DNA of 64,000 nt from positions 44,520,841 to 44,584,840 of the forward strand of contig CM051513.1 of assembly GCA_028015205.1 (NCBI GenBank), in the 5' to 3' direction. Positions 1 to 10,809 of the stretch are shown one piece after another; position 1 is the first letter of the stretch; the number at the start of each line of letters is the position of its first letter. The notes under the pieces were generated by a model, which was not told the origin of the DNA, did not search any database, and saw nothing but the letters and a program-made list of their open reading frames with translations. The position numbers and the translations under genes were made by a program. The stretch comes from Mytilisepta virgata. Lineage: Eukaryota; Mollusca; Bivalvia; Mytilida; Mytilidae.

Positions 1-1301
1 TCCAAAGAGAAAGAGCGGTTGTAGTCTTCTGTGTTTTTAGATTTAAAGTTAAGTTTAGTTTTTTCAGTGCGATGTTTGATTTGTTGAAATTCCTGAGAGT
101 AATTTTGAGAAGAGGAATGCTTAGAAAATGTTTCTGCAAGTTTATTCGATATGTCCCTTTCAGATGTTAGAAGGGTCTGGCCATCTTTCAGATGGTGGAC
201 GTTGGTTTTTCGGTTTTTACCATTAATTTTTTGTATGAAATTCCAAACTTTGTTCATTGGTGTACGAGAATTTATTTTAGAGACGAAGTTGTGCCAAGAG
301 CTTCGTCTCTTTTGTTTGAATGTTCGCCGTGCTTTTGCACGGAATAAACGGAAGTTACTTAAATTATCTTGGGTTGGATGCATATTGAATCGTCGTTCGG
401 CCTTCTTTCTATTTTTCTTTGCCTCCTCACAATCATCATCAAACCATGGTTTGCTTGGTTGTTTAGGATTTGTCGAGGTTTTAGGAATGGTTCTTTCAGC
501 TATCGATACTAACTTTTCATTAAATTTAAGGACTGGATTAATAACAGTATCAAAAGTTTCTTTCGTCAGTTCATCTCGACAGAGTTGCTCGAACAAAGGC
601 CAATTGGCGTTGTCAAATTTCCAGCGAGCAACTCTCTCAGATGACGTGGGAAATAAATTTTCCAAAATAATTGGAAAGTGGTCGCTACAACACAAATCAT
701 CATGGACTCGCCATGAGAAATCAAGTAATAGTGAAGGGTCACAAATTGTTAAATCGATAGCAGAGTACGAACCATTCCCCGGATGGAGATAAGTATCCGA
801 TCCGTCATTGAAGATGCACAAACTTTCCTGATTTAAAAAATCTTCGATCTTTTTGCCTTTGTCGTTTTGTGAGTTACTGCCCCATATAGGATTATGAGCA
901 TTGAAATCACCCAGAAGAAGAAATGGGACAGGTAACTGATCTGTTAAAGTTTTAAGTTTACTAATTTCCAGGTTTGTGTTAGGAGGAATATAAACAGAAC
1001 ATAGTGTAATAGTCTTATTAAGAGAAAGGCGAACTGCAACTGCCTGCAGATCGGTGTTTAAATTTATTTGACTATGAATAACGTTGTTTTTGATAAGGAT
1101 TGAAGAGCCGCCTGCAGCCCTTTCATCCTGTTTAGTTCTTGTGCTGTAAAGAGAGTAATTTTTGATGTTTACATTATTGTTTTCCTTTAAGTGAGTTTCT
1201 TGGAGACAAAAGGCAACTGGTAGGAAAGCTTGGACAAGTAAAGATATTTCAATTAAATTAATTTTTAAACCCCGACAATTCCACTGAATTATATTGTTCA
1301 T
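1..1301 (-). CDS. LINE A ORF2 (endonuclease/reverse transcriptase), partial at window edge
   Basis: Reads from ATG at 1301 leftwards and is still open at base 1 (about 433 codons), so it is partial. The N-terminal ~225 residues form an APE-type endonuclease: LQETHL around residue 37, LGDFNAH around 135 and a C-terminal SDHFP motif near 212, the usual Glu, Asp and His catalytic positions of exonuclease III-like nucleases. The remainder is the basic linker that precedes the RT domain in LINE B. The protein would nick target DNA and prime reverse transcription on it. The start codon overlaps the ORF1 stop (ATGA), suggesting reinitiation or coupled translation. No frame break is seen; the protein is closely similar to LINE B ORF2 throughout. 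Confidence 0.85.
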   Translation of the reverse strand, partial: MNNIIQWNCRGLKINLIEISLLVQAFLPVAFCLQETHLKENNNVNIKNYSLYSTRTKQDERAAGGSSILIKNNVIHSQINLNTDLQAVAVRLSLNKTITLCSVYIPPNTNLEISKLKTLTDQLPVPFLLLGDFNAHNPIWGSNSQNDKGKKIEDFLNQESLCIFNDGSDTYLHPGNGSYSAIDLTICDPSLLLDFSWRVHDDLCCSDHFPIILENLFPTSSERVARWKFDNANWPLFEQLCRDELTKETFDTVINPVLKFNEKLVSIAERTIPKTSTNPKQPSKPWFDDDCEEAKKNRKKAERRFNMHPTQDNLSNFRLFRAKARRTFKQKRRSSWHNFVSKINSRTPMNKVWNFIQKINGKNRKTNVHHLKDGQTLLTSERDISNKLAETFSKHSSSQNYSQEFQQIKHRTEKTKLNFKSKNTEDYNRSFSL

Positions 1302-2719
1302 TTTAAGGGTGGGCGGATTGGGGAGTAGTTTTTCCTTAGTTGTTCACTTGAACAACTTCTGCGCCTGCCGCCAGAAGCGCTGGAATCTCTGGCGTTACGA
1401 GAATTCCCTGCAGGAACTGAAATATTTCCCCAAATGGATTCTTCTGGTTCATTTGAAGTATCCATCTGCTCAAAGTCCTCGTCGACATCATTGTCGAACT
1501 CTGAACAGAGGTCTCTAAATCTATTAACTTTGGAATTTTTTTCTGCCTTTGAGAGGCGACTGGATGATTGTTTGTTTCTAGCTTTTTCATTGGAAGACGA
1601 TGGTGTAGTTTTTTGGGACGATGAGGAAGACTTTTGGTTTGAAGGTATGGAAGTTCTTTGTCTGGCAGTCGGTCTTTGTTGTTTACTGGTAGTGTCTGAG
1701 GTATTTAAAGAACCAGACGTTTGAGAAGAGTTTGATGTAGGAGACGGTTTAGATTGAGAAGTTTGAAGTAAGAGTGTTGGTACTTCTGATCCATCAGGCC
1801 AAGTGAATTCAGTTTGGGTTGCAAAAGTTCTGGTTTGTGAGGTTTTGACTTTATCAGCGTAAGAGGTTTGAACAGAGTTATTCAAGACAGAGACCATTCG
1901 TTTCGCTTCCTGATAGCTTAATTTTTTTTCAGTTTTGATTTTTTGGATTTCTAATTCCTTTTTATACAATTCACAATTTCTTGAATTAGCCAAATGATTC
2001 AGTCCACAGTTTGCACACTTTACTGTACCGTCACATTCAAAACTTGAGTGGCCCTCTACAGAACATTTGACACATCTTTCAGTACCACGACATGAACCTC
2101 TACCGTGCCCAAATTTCTGGCATTTGAAACAACGAGTAGGGTTAGGTATGTATGTGTCAACTTTCATTCTATAGGGTCCTATGTAGATATGTTCAGGTAC
2201 AGTAGTGAGGTTGAATGTAATAAGGTATGTATTCAGTTTAACAATGTTTCCTTCGGATTTTTTTGTAAACCTTTTCACTTTTGAGACATGTTGAGATTCC
2301 AATTCTTCCTGAATTTCTTCTTCAGACAACTCATACAAATCACGGTCTCTGTCTCGAATAACCCCCATGGAAGAATTGAGTGTTCGGTGTGGGGTTACCA
2401 AGATCTCAACATCAGAAATACAAGTCAGAGAAAGGAGATTTTTTGCCTGTTGTGGTCTAATGCATTCTATAAGTAGACTTCCACTTCTCATTTTGGTAAC
2501 TTTTTGAACTTGTCCAGCGCAGCTTTGAATTTTTTTCTGTAGTAAAAATGGAGAAAGTTTAGTCAAAGGTCTGTCAGAATTTTTACTTGTCAAAACTAAA
2601 AATTTAGGAAATTTGTCAGATGTTGTGTTTTTTAATTTTGAAATTCGCTCCTCATCGTCACTATAATCACATTTTCGTTTAGAGGGTGTTGGTTTTTGGT
2701 TGTTTTCTGATTTCTTCAT
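1298..2719 (-). CDS. LINE A ORF1, Gag-like zinc-knuckle RNA-binding protein (473 aa)
   Basis: Intact 473-residue ORF1. Residues ~40-190 are the conserved N-terminal part (KIQS, TPHRTLNS and SKVKRFTKKSE blocks also present in LINE B), probably an RRM-like fold as in jockey-type ORF1 proteins. Three CCHC knuckles follow: C197-C200-H205-C210, C216-C219-H224-C229 and C235-C238-H242-C249. The C-terminal half is low-complexity Ser/Thr/Gln-rich and ends in a basic SPIRPP motif. The expected role is binding element RNA in a cytoplasmic RNP. The stop TGA overlaps the ORF2 start by four bases. The first ATG after the 5' leader was taken as start. Confidence 0.9.
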   Translation of the reverse strand: MKKSENNQKPTPSKRKCDYSDDEERISKLKNTTSDKFPKFLVLTSKNSDRPLTKLSPFLLQKKIQSCAGQVQKVTKMRSGSLLIECIRPQQAKNLLSLTCISDVEILVTPHRTLNSSMGVIRDRDRDLYELSEEEIQEELESQHVSKVKRFTKKSEGNIVKLNTYLITFNLTTVPEHIYIGPYRMKVDTYIPNPTRCFKCQKFGHGRGSCRGTERCVKCSVEGHSSFECDGTVKCANCGLNHLANSRNCELYKKELEIQKIKTEKKLSYQEAKRMVSVLNNSVQTSYADKVKTSQTRTFATQTEFTWPDGSEVPTLLLQTSQSKPSPTSNSSQTSGSLNTSDTTSKQQRPTARQRTSIPSNQKSSSSSQKTTPSSSNEKARNKQSSSRLSKAEKNSKVNRFRDLCSEFDNDVDEDFEQMDTSNEPEESIWGNISVPAGNSRNARDSSASGGRRRSCSSEQLRKNYSPIRPPLK

Positions 2720-2995
2720 GATGATTTATAAAGTTTCACTGCCCTTGCTCCCCGCCCACCTCGGAGCAGCACCACAACGATGTATGCTTGCCACATATGT
2801 GACAAGCACTAGGGCTACAGGACAGGATACTCGCATAGAGTACTTTTAAATAGACACAAGCTTCGTGTCGGGGGTTACCCGACGAAACAACTGTCCAAAG
2901 TAGATTCTACACGATTGACCCATGAGCCACCGCCTTCTTGAACTAATCTTAAAGATGGTGCTATTGTCGCACAGTTTTATATAAGATCATGTTCA
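2720..2995 (-). promoter_or_regulatory. LINE A 5' untranslated leader
   Basis: About 275 bases upstream of ORF1 on the minus strand, GC-richer than the surroundings, ending where the tandem repeat at 3008 begins. Non-LTR elements of this group carry an internal RNA polymerase II promoter here; no individual promoter motif could be fixed. A short stretch near 2920-2940 (CCCATGAGCC followed by CCGCCTTCT) also occurs in the tandem repeat copies at 3.2 kb and 16.3 kb, so the 5' boundary is uncertain. Confidence 0.45.
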
Positions 2996-3007
2996 AGGGC
3001 TTGGCGT

Positions 3008-3905
3008 GACCAGCCGATTGATCGAGACCGGGCCCATCCGACCGCCCGTTTCAGATAAAGTAGGGGCCAAAGTGGCGTGTTTCAACCACCAGGATTCCGT
3101 CCTCTATCCTTACGGGTATCCACACACGGCAAACATGTGGCCTCATTAAGCCGAGGAAGCCTTACCCCATTAGCCACCGCCTTCTCCGTTGCCTCCGTCA
3201 GTGGCTATCCTCAGAGACCCCAGAACCAAAACATCAATCTCGTACGATACCTGCATACCACCCTAACCCGACCCATGGTATCGAGGTGTCATAAAAGGTT
3301 CATCTGGGTCTCTTCAAATAACCACGAGAAAACAGCAGAGGGCTAGACATGACCAGTAAGTGGCCAGACCGGGGCAATCCAGCCAATTTTGGAGCTGGTT
3401 GTTTACATATTTCAAAACCAATGCGAGACCAAAAAGACATTTTGAAATAGTTGATACAAATGAGAGGCATAATTTAGATTTGAATATTAAGAAAATAATA
3501 AAACAAAAATAATGGCAATTAATAAAGATCTAATTCAAAAGTAAAGAAATTTTGAGCTTGTTAAAGTTTGTGACCCATTAGCCAACACCAATCCCGTCAA
3601 ACAGCAATTTGGAATTTGATTAATCAGTTTAGGGAGAAAAAAAAATATAAATAAGTGTTACAAAAAGGGACTGATGTGACCAGCCGATTGACCGAATCGG
3701 GTCTATCCGGCCTCCCGTCTAGGTAAAGATTGTGCCCCAGATGGTGATCGGAACCGTTTTTCCGGCCATCCAGGAACACTCCCTATTACCGACACGGGTT
3801 TGCGACACACGGCAAACATGTCGCCTCTTTAGGGGCCTCTTACGCCAAGCCGAGGAGCTGTGGGCCTATTCTATTAGTGTCCCCGGGACCCACACGGGGG
3901 GACCA
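3008..3905 (+). repeat. Tandem ~660-bp repeat pair, copy 1 (inverted copy at 15670-16470)
   Basis: Two related units start at 3008 and about 3669, each opening with GTGACCAGCCGATTG and each containing CACACGGCAAACATGT and AAGCCGAGGA. The second unit ends at CACACGGGGG just before LINE B begins. The region is GC-richer than its surroundings and has no convincing ORF. A homologous block in opposite orientation lies at 15670-16470 and diverges right after the same CACACGGGGG end, so this end is a true repeat boundary. It may be a 5' promoter-like monomer array for a LINE or a separate repeat; the family was not recognised. Confidence 0.75.
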
Positions 3906-3924
3906 GTTTAGACAAAGAAAGAAA

Positions 3925-5281
3925 AACCTTTAACTAAGATATCACCTTTCGTTTTACATAAAACTATACAGTCAGTTGCCGGTACAGTTAAAAATGTTAC
4001 CAAAATGAAAAATGGAAGTTTGCTTGTAGAAGTTTGTTATCAATTCAGGAAGTCATGGAACTTGCAGTCTCTCCAACTCCTCACAGAACTCTCAATTACT
4101 GTCAAGGTGTTATCCGAGACAGAGACCATGATTTATTTGACATGTCAGAAGAAGAAATCTGCGATGAACTAAAATCTTAACATATCTCAAAAGTCAAACG
4201 TTTCACCAAAAGATCTGAATCCAAAATTATAAAACTGAATACATATCTGTTAACATTCGAACTACCGAAAATCCCTGATCACATCTACATAGCACCTTTC
4301 AGAATACGAGTTGACCCTTTCGTTCCTAACCCTACCCGGTGTTTCAAATGTCAAAAGTTTGGACACGGGAAGAGTTCTTGCAGGGGGACAGAAAGGTGTG
4401 TCAAGTGTTCTGTTGAAGGCCATTCCAGTTTTGAATGTGAAGGGGAAGCCAAATGTACTAATTGCAGCGGTAACCACATGGCAAATTCAAGAGCGTGTGA
4501 ATTCTACAAACGCGAACTAGAAATTCAAAAAGTCAAAGTGGACAAACACGTGAGTTACCAAGAAGCTAAAAAATTGGTCTCTGCCTCGGATAATTTAATT
4601 CCAAATACTTCTACTTCTTACGCCGAAAAAGTAAAAGGTCCTTTAACCACAAGAACACTTAGTATTCAAACAGTACTTACATGGCCACAGGGTGCTGAAA
4701 TGCCAAAACTTATTTCTGAATTTACTCCGACCCAGTCCTCTAGTTCTTCGCAAACAACAACTTCATCTCTACCATTCAACCACTTTGAGATGGCCGACAT
4801 CTACCTGGACTCTAATGTTGACAAACAGATGCGCGAAGATCTAGGAAGAAAACTTCAAACATCAAACAAATCTGCAAATAATGCTTCAAATAGAAAATCT
4901 CAATCCTCAACACAAAAGTCCTCAACTTCAACCAATAAACAATCTTCGCCTCAGAAGTCCTCAAATAAACAGTCTTCACCGCAGAAATCCAATAAGCAGT
5001 CCTCATCATCACAACAGCAAAATAAACGTTCATCTTCAATAGAAAAGTTAAAACAGAACACTGGTCGCATAAAGAAAGCGGAAAAGCACTTGGTTAAATT
5101 TCAGACGCTGTCATCCGAATATGGCGATGATGACAGCCAAATGGAAGTAACCCCAGATGATTATTCTGAATCAGTCTGGGGTGACCCCATTTCAAATGGC
5201 TCTGTTCGGAGGAATGGGAGATGTTCCCCGCAGGCGCGGCGTAGTAACAAATTCTCTCCTATTCGTCCGCCCAGAAAATGA
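3925..5281 (+). pseudogene. LINE B ORF1 (Gag-like, three zinc knuckles), broken
   Basis: Homologous to LINE A ORF1 from its residue ~50 onward. The N-terminus is missing. A deletion with frame change near 4030-4060 removes part of the conserved N-terminal block, and an in-frame TAA lies at 4178-4180. The frame is open from 4181 to the stop at 5279-5281, covering three CCHC knuckles near 4340-4500 and a long Ser/Gln/Lys-rich low-complexity tail ending SPIRPPRK. The TGA stop overlaps the ORF2 ATG (ATGA), as in LINE A. Confidence 0.85.
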
Positions 5282-8200
5282 ATAAAATATTACAATGGAA
5301 ATGCCGGGGTTTAAAAACTAACTTTATCGAACTATCGTTACTGATACGAACATTCCTTCCTGTTGCTATTTGTCTCCAAGAAACTCACTTGAAAGAAAAT
5401 GATTCAATTAATGTTAAAAACTATACATTATACAGTACTTACGTCGGAAAGGATGAAAGAGCTGCAGGCGGTTCTTCTATCCTTGTTAAAAATAACATTA
5501 TTCACAGTCAGGTTAACCTTACAACAAATTTGCAAGCTGTTGCTGTCAGAGTTTCTCTTGAAAAATCAATTACTATATGTTCAGTATATATTCCTCCAAA
5601 TTCAACCTTGGATTCTCAGCAACTCAGATCTTTGATCAGTCAATTGCCAGCTCCTTTCCTACTGGTGGGAGATTTTAACGCTCACGACCCTATTTGGGGT
5701 AGTAATATGCAAAATAATAAAGGAAAGAAAATCGAAGATTTCCTAAACCAGGAAGGATTGTGCGTATTTAACGATGGTTCTGATACTTATCTTCATCCAG
5801 GAAATGGTTCTTATTCGGTTATCGATTTAACAATATTTGATCCTTCTTTGCTGCTGGATTACTCATGGCGAGTTCATGATGACTTGTGCGGAAGTGATCA
5901 TTTTCCAATCATTTTGGAAAATTTGTTTCCTACTGCATCCGAGAGAGTTGCTCGCTGGAAATTTGACAAAGCCAATTGGCCTTTGTTCGAGCAACTCTGT
6001 CGAGATGAACTTAAAATAGATCATTTTGATAATTTTATTGATCCAGTTCTCAAATTTAATGAAACGTTAGTATCGATAGCCGAGAGAGCCATTCCTAAAA
6101 CCTCGACAAATCCAAAACAACCCAGCAAACCATGGTTTGACGATGATTGTGAGGAGGCGAAAACAAGTAGGAAGAAGGCCGAACGACGATTCAATAAACA
6201 TCCAACACAAGATAATTTAAGTAGTTTCCGTATATTCCGTGCACAAGCGCGTCGAACATTCAAACAAAAAAGACGAAAGTCTTGGCAAAACTTCGTCTCA
6301 AAATTGAATTCTCATACACCTATGAACAAAGTTTGGAACTTTATACAAAAGCTTAACGGTAAAAACAGGAAAGCCAATCTTCACCATCTAAAAGATGGCC
6401 AAACCCTTTTAACATCAGAAAATGAAATCTCTCAAAAACTTGGTGAAACCTTTTCTAAAAATTCTTCTTCTCAAAATTACTCTCAGGAATTTCAACGTAT
6501 TAAAACCCGAACCGAAAAAACCAAACTTAACTTTCGATCAAACAATTCAGAAGACTACAACCGTCCTTTCTCTCTTGATGAACTCAAAAATTCTCTGGCG
6601 AAGGCCCATGACACGGCATGTGGCCCAGATGATATTCATTATAAACTTCTGAAACACCTTCCTTATACATGTTTAGAAACTCTTTTGGATCTTCTCAATA
6701 AAATATTGGTTACTGGCGACTTGACTTCCCTCTGGAAGCAAGCTACAGTTATCCCTGTTCCAAAACCTGGGAAAGATCATTTTGAATCGTCGAATTATCG
6801 GCCAACTGCCCTCACAAGTTGCGTATGCAAGACGATGGAACGGATGATCAACGACCGCCTTGTCTGGTTCCTCGAGACCAATGGTCTCCTGTCCAATATA
6901 CAGTGTGGATTCCGGCAGGGCAGAAGCACGTTAGATCATCTTGTTCGCTTCGAGTCTTTCATACGCAACGGGTTTGCTAAGGGTGAACACTTGGTGTCGG
7001 TCTTTTTCGACCTTGAAAAAGCATACGACACCACTTGGAAATATGGTATTTTAAAAGACCTAAATGATATGGGGTTGAAAGGTAGGTAACCTACCTTCAT
7101 TGAAAATTTTCTTTCAGACAGACAGTTCAAGGTCAAGGTTAACACCACCATGTCTGACCTTTTTGAGCAAGAAATGGGTGTTCCTCAAGGAAGTATCCTC
7201 TCCGTCACTTTATTTCACTTTATTTAGTATAAAAATAAACAGTTTAGCTAAAACATTAAAACAAAATGTTGAGGGCTCCCTCTATGTAGATGACTTTTTG
7301 ATATGTTATAGGGCTAAAAATATGAACAATATAGAAAGACAGCTTCAGTTGCCTTTGAATAAAATTGAAAAGTGGGCCACAGAAAATGGTTTTAAATTTT
7401 CCAACTCAAAAACCGTCTGTATGCATTTTTGTAACAAACGTAAACTGCATTTAGACCCTTAACTAAAGCTCTACAATGCACCTATTAAAGTTGTGAAAGA
7501 AACTAAATTCCTTGGAATTCTGTTTGATAATAAACTCACCTTTCTACCCCATATCAAAATGCTGAAAGCTAAATGCTTGAAACGTTGGACATTTTAAAAG
7601 TTGTTTCCAGCACTGACTGGGGCGCTGATAAAAGCATTTTGTTAAATTTATATAGATCTTTAGTGAGATCAAAACTTGACTATGGTTCTATTATTTATGG
7701 GTCTGCTCGCAAATCCTATATAAAAATTCTAGATACTGTTCACCACCAAGGCCTACGTTTAGCCTTGGGGGCGTTCAGAACATCTCCCGTAGAAAGTTTA
7801 TATATAGAGGCGAATGAGCCGTCTGTTAACAACCGTAGAATAAAACTTGGTCTACAATATTTAACGAAGCTGAAAGCTTACCCTTCAAATCCTGCCTACG
7901 ACTGTGTTTTCAACCCTCTCTATGAGGATATATTTGAACAGCATGAAAACAAAATTCCTCCTTTTGTTATCCGGATGAAACCACACATTTCTGGTTCCAA
8001 CATCAACCTTGGTGAAATAGCCCCTATTAATATACCTCAATCACCACCTTGGCTTGTACCCAAACCCACATTTATTTTTGACATCAGAAAACATAAAAAG
8101 TCGGAAACTAACCCAATTATAATTCAGCAACTTTTTGCTAAAATAAAATCAAAATTTGCATTTCATGACTCAATTTACACTGATGGATCCAAGGACGGGG

Positions 8201-8967
8201 ACAAAGTAGCTGCTGCAGCAGTCCATGGGCAGCAGGCAGCAACTCTCCGTCTTCCATCTTCCAGTTCAATATTTACTGCAGAAGCTAGAGCCATCATTCT
8301 TGCTTTAAAATTTGTTAGAACTTCTGATAAACTGAAATTCCTTATTTGCTCAGATTCTCTTTCATGTTTATTGGCTATAGAAGGTAAGAAATATAAAAAC
8401 CCTTTAATTTCCCACATTATTGAATTTTATAAAAGACTTGTCCAAATGGGCAAAGAAATAGTTTTTATGTGGATACCAAGTCATATTGGCATCCGAGGAA
8501 ACACAGTCGTAGATAGTATAGCGAAGGATGCTTTAGATGACCCTGTTACTAATATGTCAGTGCCTTATACTGATTTTAAACCTTTGATTTATCAATATGT
8601 TTTACGTCTGTGGCAGTCCCAGTGGGATCTGCTTCCAGACAACAAACTGCATGCTATTGTGCCAACCGTTGGCACAAATATTTGTTTCTTCGGCAGAAGC
8701 CGGAGAGAACAAGTTGTTTTAACTAGATGTCGCATTGGCCACACCAGAACGACTCATTCTTTTATTTTAGAAAATGAGCCGCCTCCTGAGTGTATCCCTT
8801 GCCAATGCCGACACACTGTAAAACATCTTTTAATAGACTGTGTAGATAAATCCGACATCATTAGTCGGTACTACACAGTCGGCAATATTAAAGACTTGTT
8901 TACAAAGGTCGCTGGCGACCGTCTTTTAAAATATTTGAGGGATGTTGGGCTATATTCTAGAATATAG
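5278..8967 (+). pseudogene. LINE B ORF2 (endonuclease, reverse transcriptase, RNase H), broken
   Basis: Order of domains: APE endonuclease 5278 to ~5960 (LQETHL, VGDFNAHD and GSDHFP motifs); reverse transcriptase ~6560-7480, with GPDDIHY, FRQGRSTLDHL, FDLEKAYD and a YVDD catalytic motif near 7285; RNase H ~8170-8560 (YTDGS, then AEARA, CSDSLS and a late Asp in VVDSIAKDAL); C-terminal CCHC-like motif near 8810 (CIPCQCRH...C). Lesions seen: stop TAG at 7087-7089, a 10-bp tandem duplication at 7206-7225 that shifts frame, a stop near 7462 and another frameshift near 7590. The last 464 codons (7573-8967) are open. The protein carried out target-primed reverse transcription. Confidence 0.9.
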
Positions 8968-9255
8968 TCCACATCACAATTTTAATATGTTCGTAATATT
9001 TCAAGTTTATTTGTTGATATTATTTTTGACTGTGATAATGTATATTTCTTTGTTTCAAAAGCTTAAACTGTGATATTTTTTATATAATCAGATTTTTGAG
9101 GAATTTTATTATTTAGCGCTATTTTTATTATTTTCCGTTTTTACTTGTTAATATGCATTTTGTTTTATCAAGTCTGATCTTACTTGAATTGTTTTAAAAG
9201 AACATTAGTTTTCGCGACGATATGACCATTTGTGTCGACGTGGCGTTAAACAACA

Positions 9256-9273
9256 TTCAATCAATCAATCAAT
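9256..9273 (+). repeat. LINE B 3' terminal TCAA microsatellite
   Basis: Four copies of TCAA follow the motif GGCGTTAAACAACA at the end of LINE B. Short tandem 3' tails of this type replace poly(A) in several LINE clades and mark the start of reverse transcription. The same tail motif appears on the minus strand near 19391 and 21720 and, in altered form, at 22548. Confidence 0.8.
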
Positions 9274-9589
9274 TTCCCAAAGGATTGGCAAAAATCACGG
9301 TATAAATACCTGATCACGTAATGAGCTATATGACGGACTACTTCATTTTCAAATTTAGCAATCTAACTCAAAATTTGTACAATATCAAAACGTTGACAAA
9401 AATTAATTTCACAAAATACGAATTGATAGCAATACATCTTCAGTGCATTATGGCGATATTTCGTCGGTGTTTTTATACTATACACACTTGGATACATAAT
9501 GTTTTTTATTTGTTGTTATTGGCTTTGAACTAGCTTTAAATAACTGCGACAACTCTCAGATCTGTACTTTAGTCTTTGTTGTAAGGGGT
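9274..9589. other. AT-rich sequence, nothing recognised
   Basis: No supported gene, repeat or RNA. A 70-codon frame at 9321-9533 has no similarity I recognise and looks like chance. Confidence 0.5.
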
Positions 9590-9791
9590 GCATAAATTCC
9601 CTTCCTCGTCCGGCCAGGTGATATTTTTCTTTGTATGGATCTGAGAAGTTGAGCCCTTTTCAACTGTTTTTCATTGTTTATTTTTAATTTGTGCCGTTAC
9701 ACTACTGTTCCAGGTTAGGGGAGGGTTGGCGCCTTCAAACATGTTTAACCCAGCCACATTCTTTATAATGTACCTATCCCAAGTCAGTAGC
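9590..9791 (+). repeat. Left half of a dispersed Mytilus-type repeat, split by the LTR element
   Basis: The sequence up to CCCAAGTCAGTAGC continues directly into 15231 (GTAGCCTGTAGTTCAGTGG) once the LTR element is removed. I recall this continuous repeat as one found very often near mussel and other bivalve genes. The left boundary is approximate. The final GTAGC (9787-9791) is the target-site duplication. Confidence 0.65.
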
Positions 9792-10001
9792 TGCAGCAAT
9801 ATGTTTGGTGGTGTATAAGTCACTAAGTGGCTATTGCGGCTCTGGGAACGAAGACAGACAAACGCCTTGTTCGACATATATTTTATTATATGTTAACATA
9901 CGGGTTTTTTTTACACAATCCATTAATGGGCAAGGGGAGACAACTACAATTGACTAGGCTTAGAGTGCAATACAATCACATGATACTTAAATCATATTAC
10001 A
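9792..10001 (-). repeat. 3' LTR of the Gypsy element (210 bp)
   Basis: Direct repeat of 15022-15230, differing only by one extra T in a T tract (8 versus 7). Starts TGTAATATG and ends TTGCTGCA on the minus strand. Confidence 0.97.
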
Positions 10002-10014
10002 TCTCCCTTCTTTT
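10002..10014 (-). promoter_or_regulatory. Polypurine tract of the Gypsy element
   Basis: On the minus strand AAAAGAAGGGAGA lies directly against the 3' LTR. This is the usual place and composition for priming plus-strand DNA synthesis. Confidence 0.85.
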
Positions 10015-10180
10015 GAAGATTACTAACATTTCAATAATATTATGACTAATAGTACAAATAATGTCACAATTAAACGATTGTCTCTGCACGTCTCTGATAA
10101 TAAAGCTGTAAACTAAAGGTAACAACTTTCATGAAAAATTAACATATACTAGTACTCAAGCTTAAAACAATGTTCAAAGG

Positions 10181-10803
10181 TTACATGGATTCAATAACTT
10201 TTGGCTTGACAATACGTCCTGATCTGGTAGTATACCGAGCAAGTTTATTACAAGGGGTTGGCATGTCCTTAATGTTAAGATCTTGCTCATCTCCATTAGA
10301 AGGGGAAGTAACACTAGCAGGGACATTGTGATCAGGGTTATCAGGGGGGGTTTGCAGAGGGGGGTCATCCAGTAGATTTGGGTTGGGGAAAACACTTTCA
10401 TTTGTCTTAAGCAAATGACGACGGTTTCTACGATAGACACCACCATCTTGACTCTGAATTATGTAGGACCTATCTCTATGTTTTTCCTGTACAACTGCGG
10501 GTTTCCACAAACCTTCAGACTGCCGGACTCGGACTGAATCACCTATCTCAAGAGTTGGGAGTGGTTTTGAGCCAATATCAAAATATTTCTTCTGAAATGA
10601 CTGTTTTAATTCAAATTTTGACACCTTCTCTGGAGGGGCAATTTTAGGTTTTAACTGATCTTTCAGTACAGGCAAAACAGACCTTAAATTCCTACTCATA
10701 AGCAACTGGGAGGGGGAAAATCCTGATTTGAGGGGTGTGGTCCTTTACTCTAAAAATCCTAAATAAGGGTCCTGTTTATCCCTTTTTGCTTTCAATAGAA
10801 TGC
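10181..10803 (-). pseudogene. Gypsy Pol C-terminal part, downstream of the nested transposon
   Basis: Continues the integrase reading after the DNA transposon. It starts with the end of the catalytic-domain spacer (GFSPSQLLMSR) and includes a GPY/F-like module with YIIQSQDGGVYRRNRRHL at about 10400-10450, typical of Ty3/Gypsy integrase C-termini. A stop lies in the DYRNTP-type segment near 10750. The open part is 174 codons (10181-10705). Integrase C-termini of this class help choose target DNA. Confidence 0.8.
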
Positions 10804-10809
10804 GCTTTA

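Larger units (their letters stand above)
1..2995 (-). mobile_element. LINE A: I/Nimb-like non-LTR retrotransposon, 5' part, truncated by window edge
   Basis: Minus-strand non-LTR retrotransposon comprising a 5' leader (about 2720-2995), ORF1 (zinc-knuckle Gag-like protein) and the first ~430 codons of ORF2 (endonuclease and start of the RT region). ORF1 and ORF2 overlap by four bases (ATGA), the same arrangement as in the related LINE B at 3.9-9.3 kb. No stop or frameshift is visible in either frame, so this copy could be young. The 3' part (RT, RNase H, tail) lies outside the window. Assignment to the I superfamily rests on the RNase H domain seen in LINE B; the clade name is an inference. 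LINE A and LINE B are arranged head to head. Confidence 0.85.
3906..9273 (+). mobile_element. LINE B: nearly full-length, inactivated I/Nimb-like non-LTR retrotransposon
   Basis: Same family as LINE A, opposite strand. It contains the ORF1 relic (3925-5281), the ORF2 relic (5278-8967), a ~290-bp 3' UTR and a terminal TCAA repeat (9256-9273) after the motif TGGCGTTAAAC. The 5' end is truncated inside ORF1, at the boundary of the tandem repeat. Both ORFs carry frameshifts and stops, so the copy is dead, but every domain can still be aligned. Confidence 0.9.

Noticed and set aside
151..792. 213-codon plus-strand ORF
   Set aside because: Antisense shadow of LINE A ORF2, whose motifs are on the minus strand.
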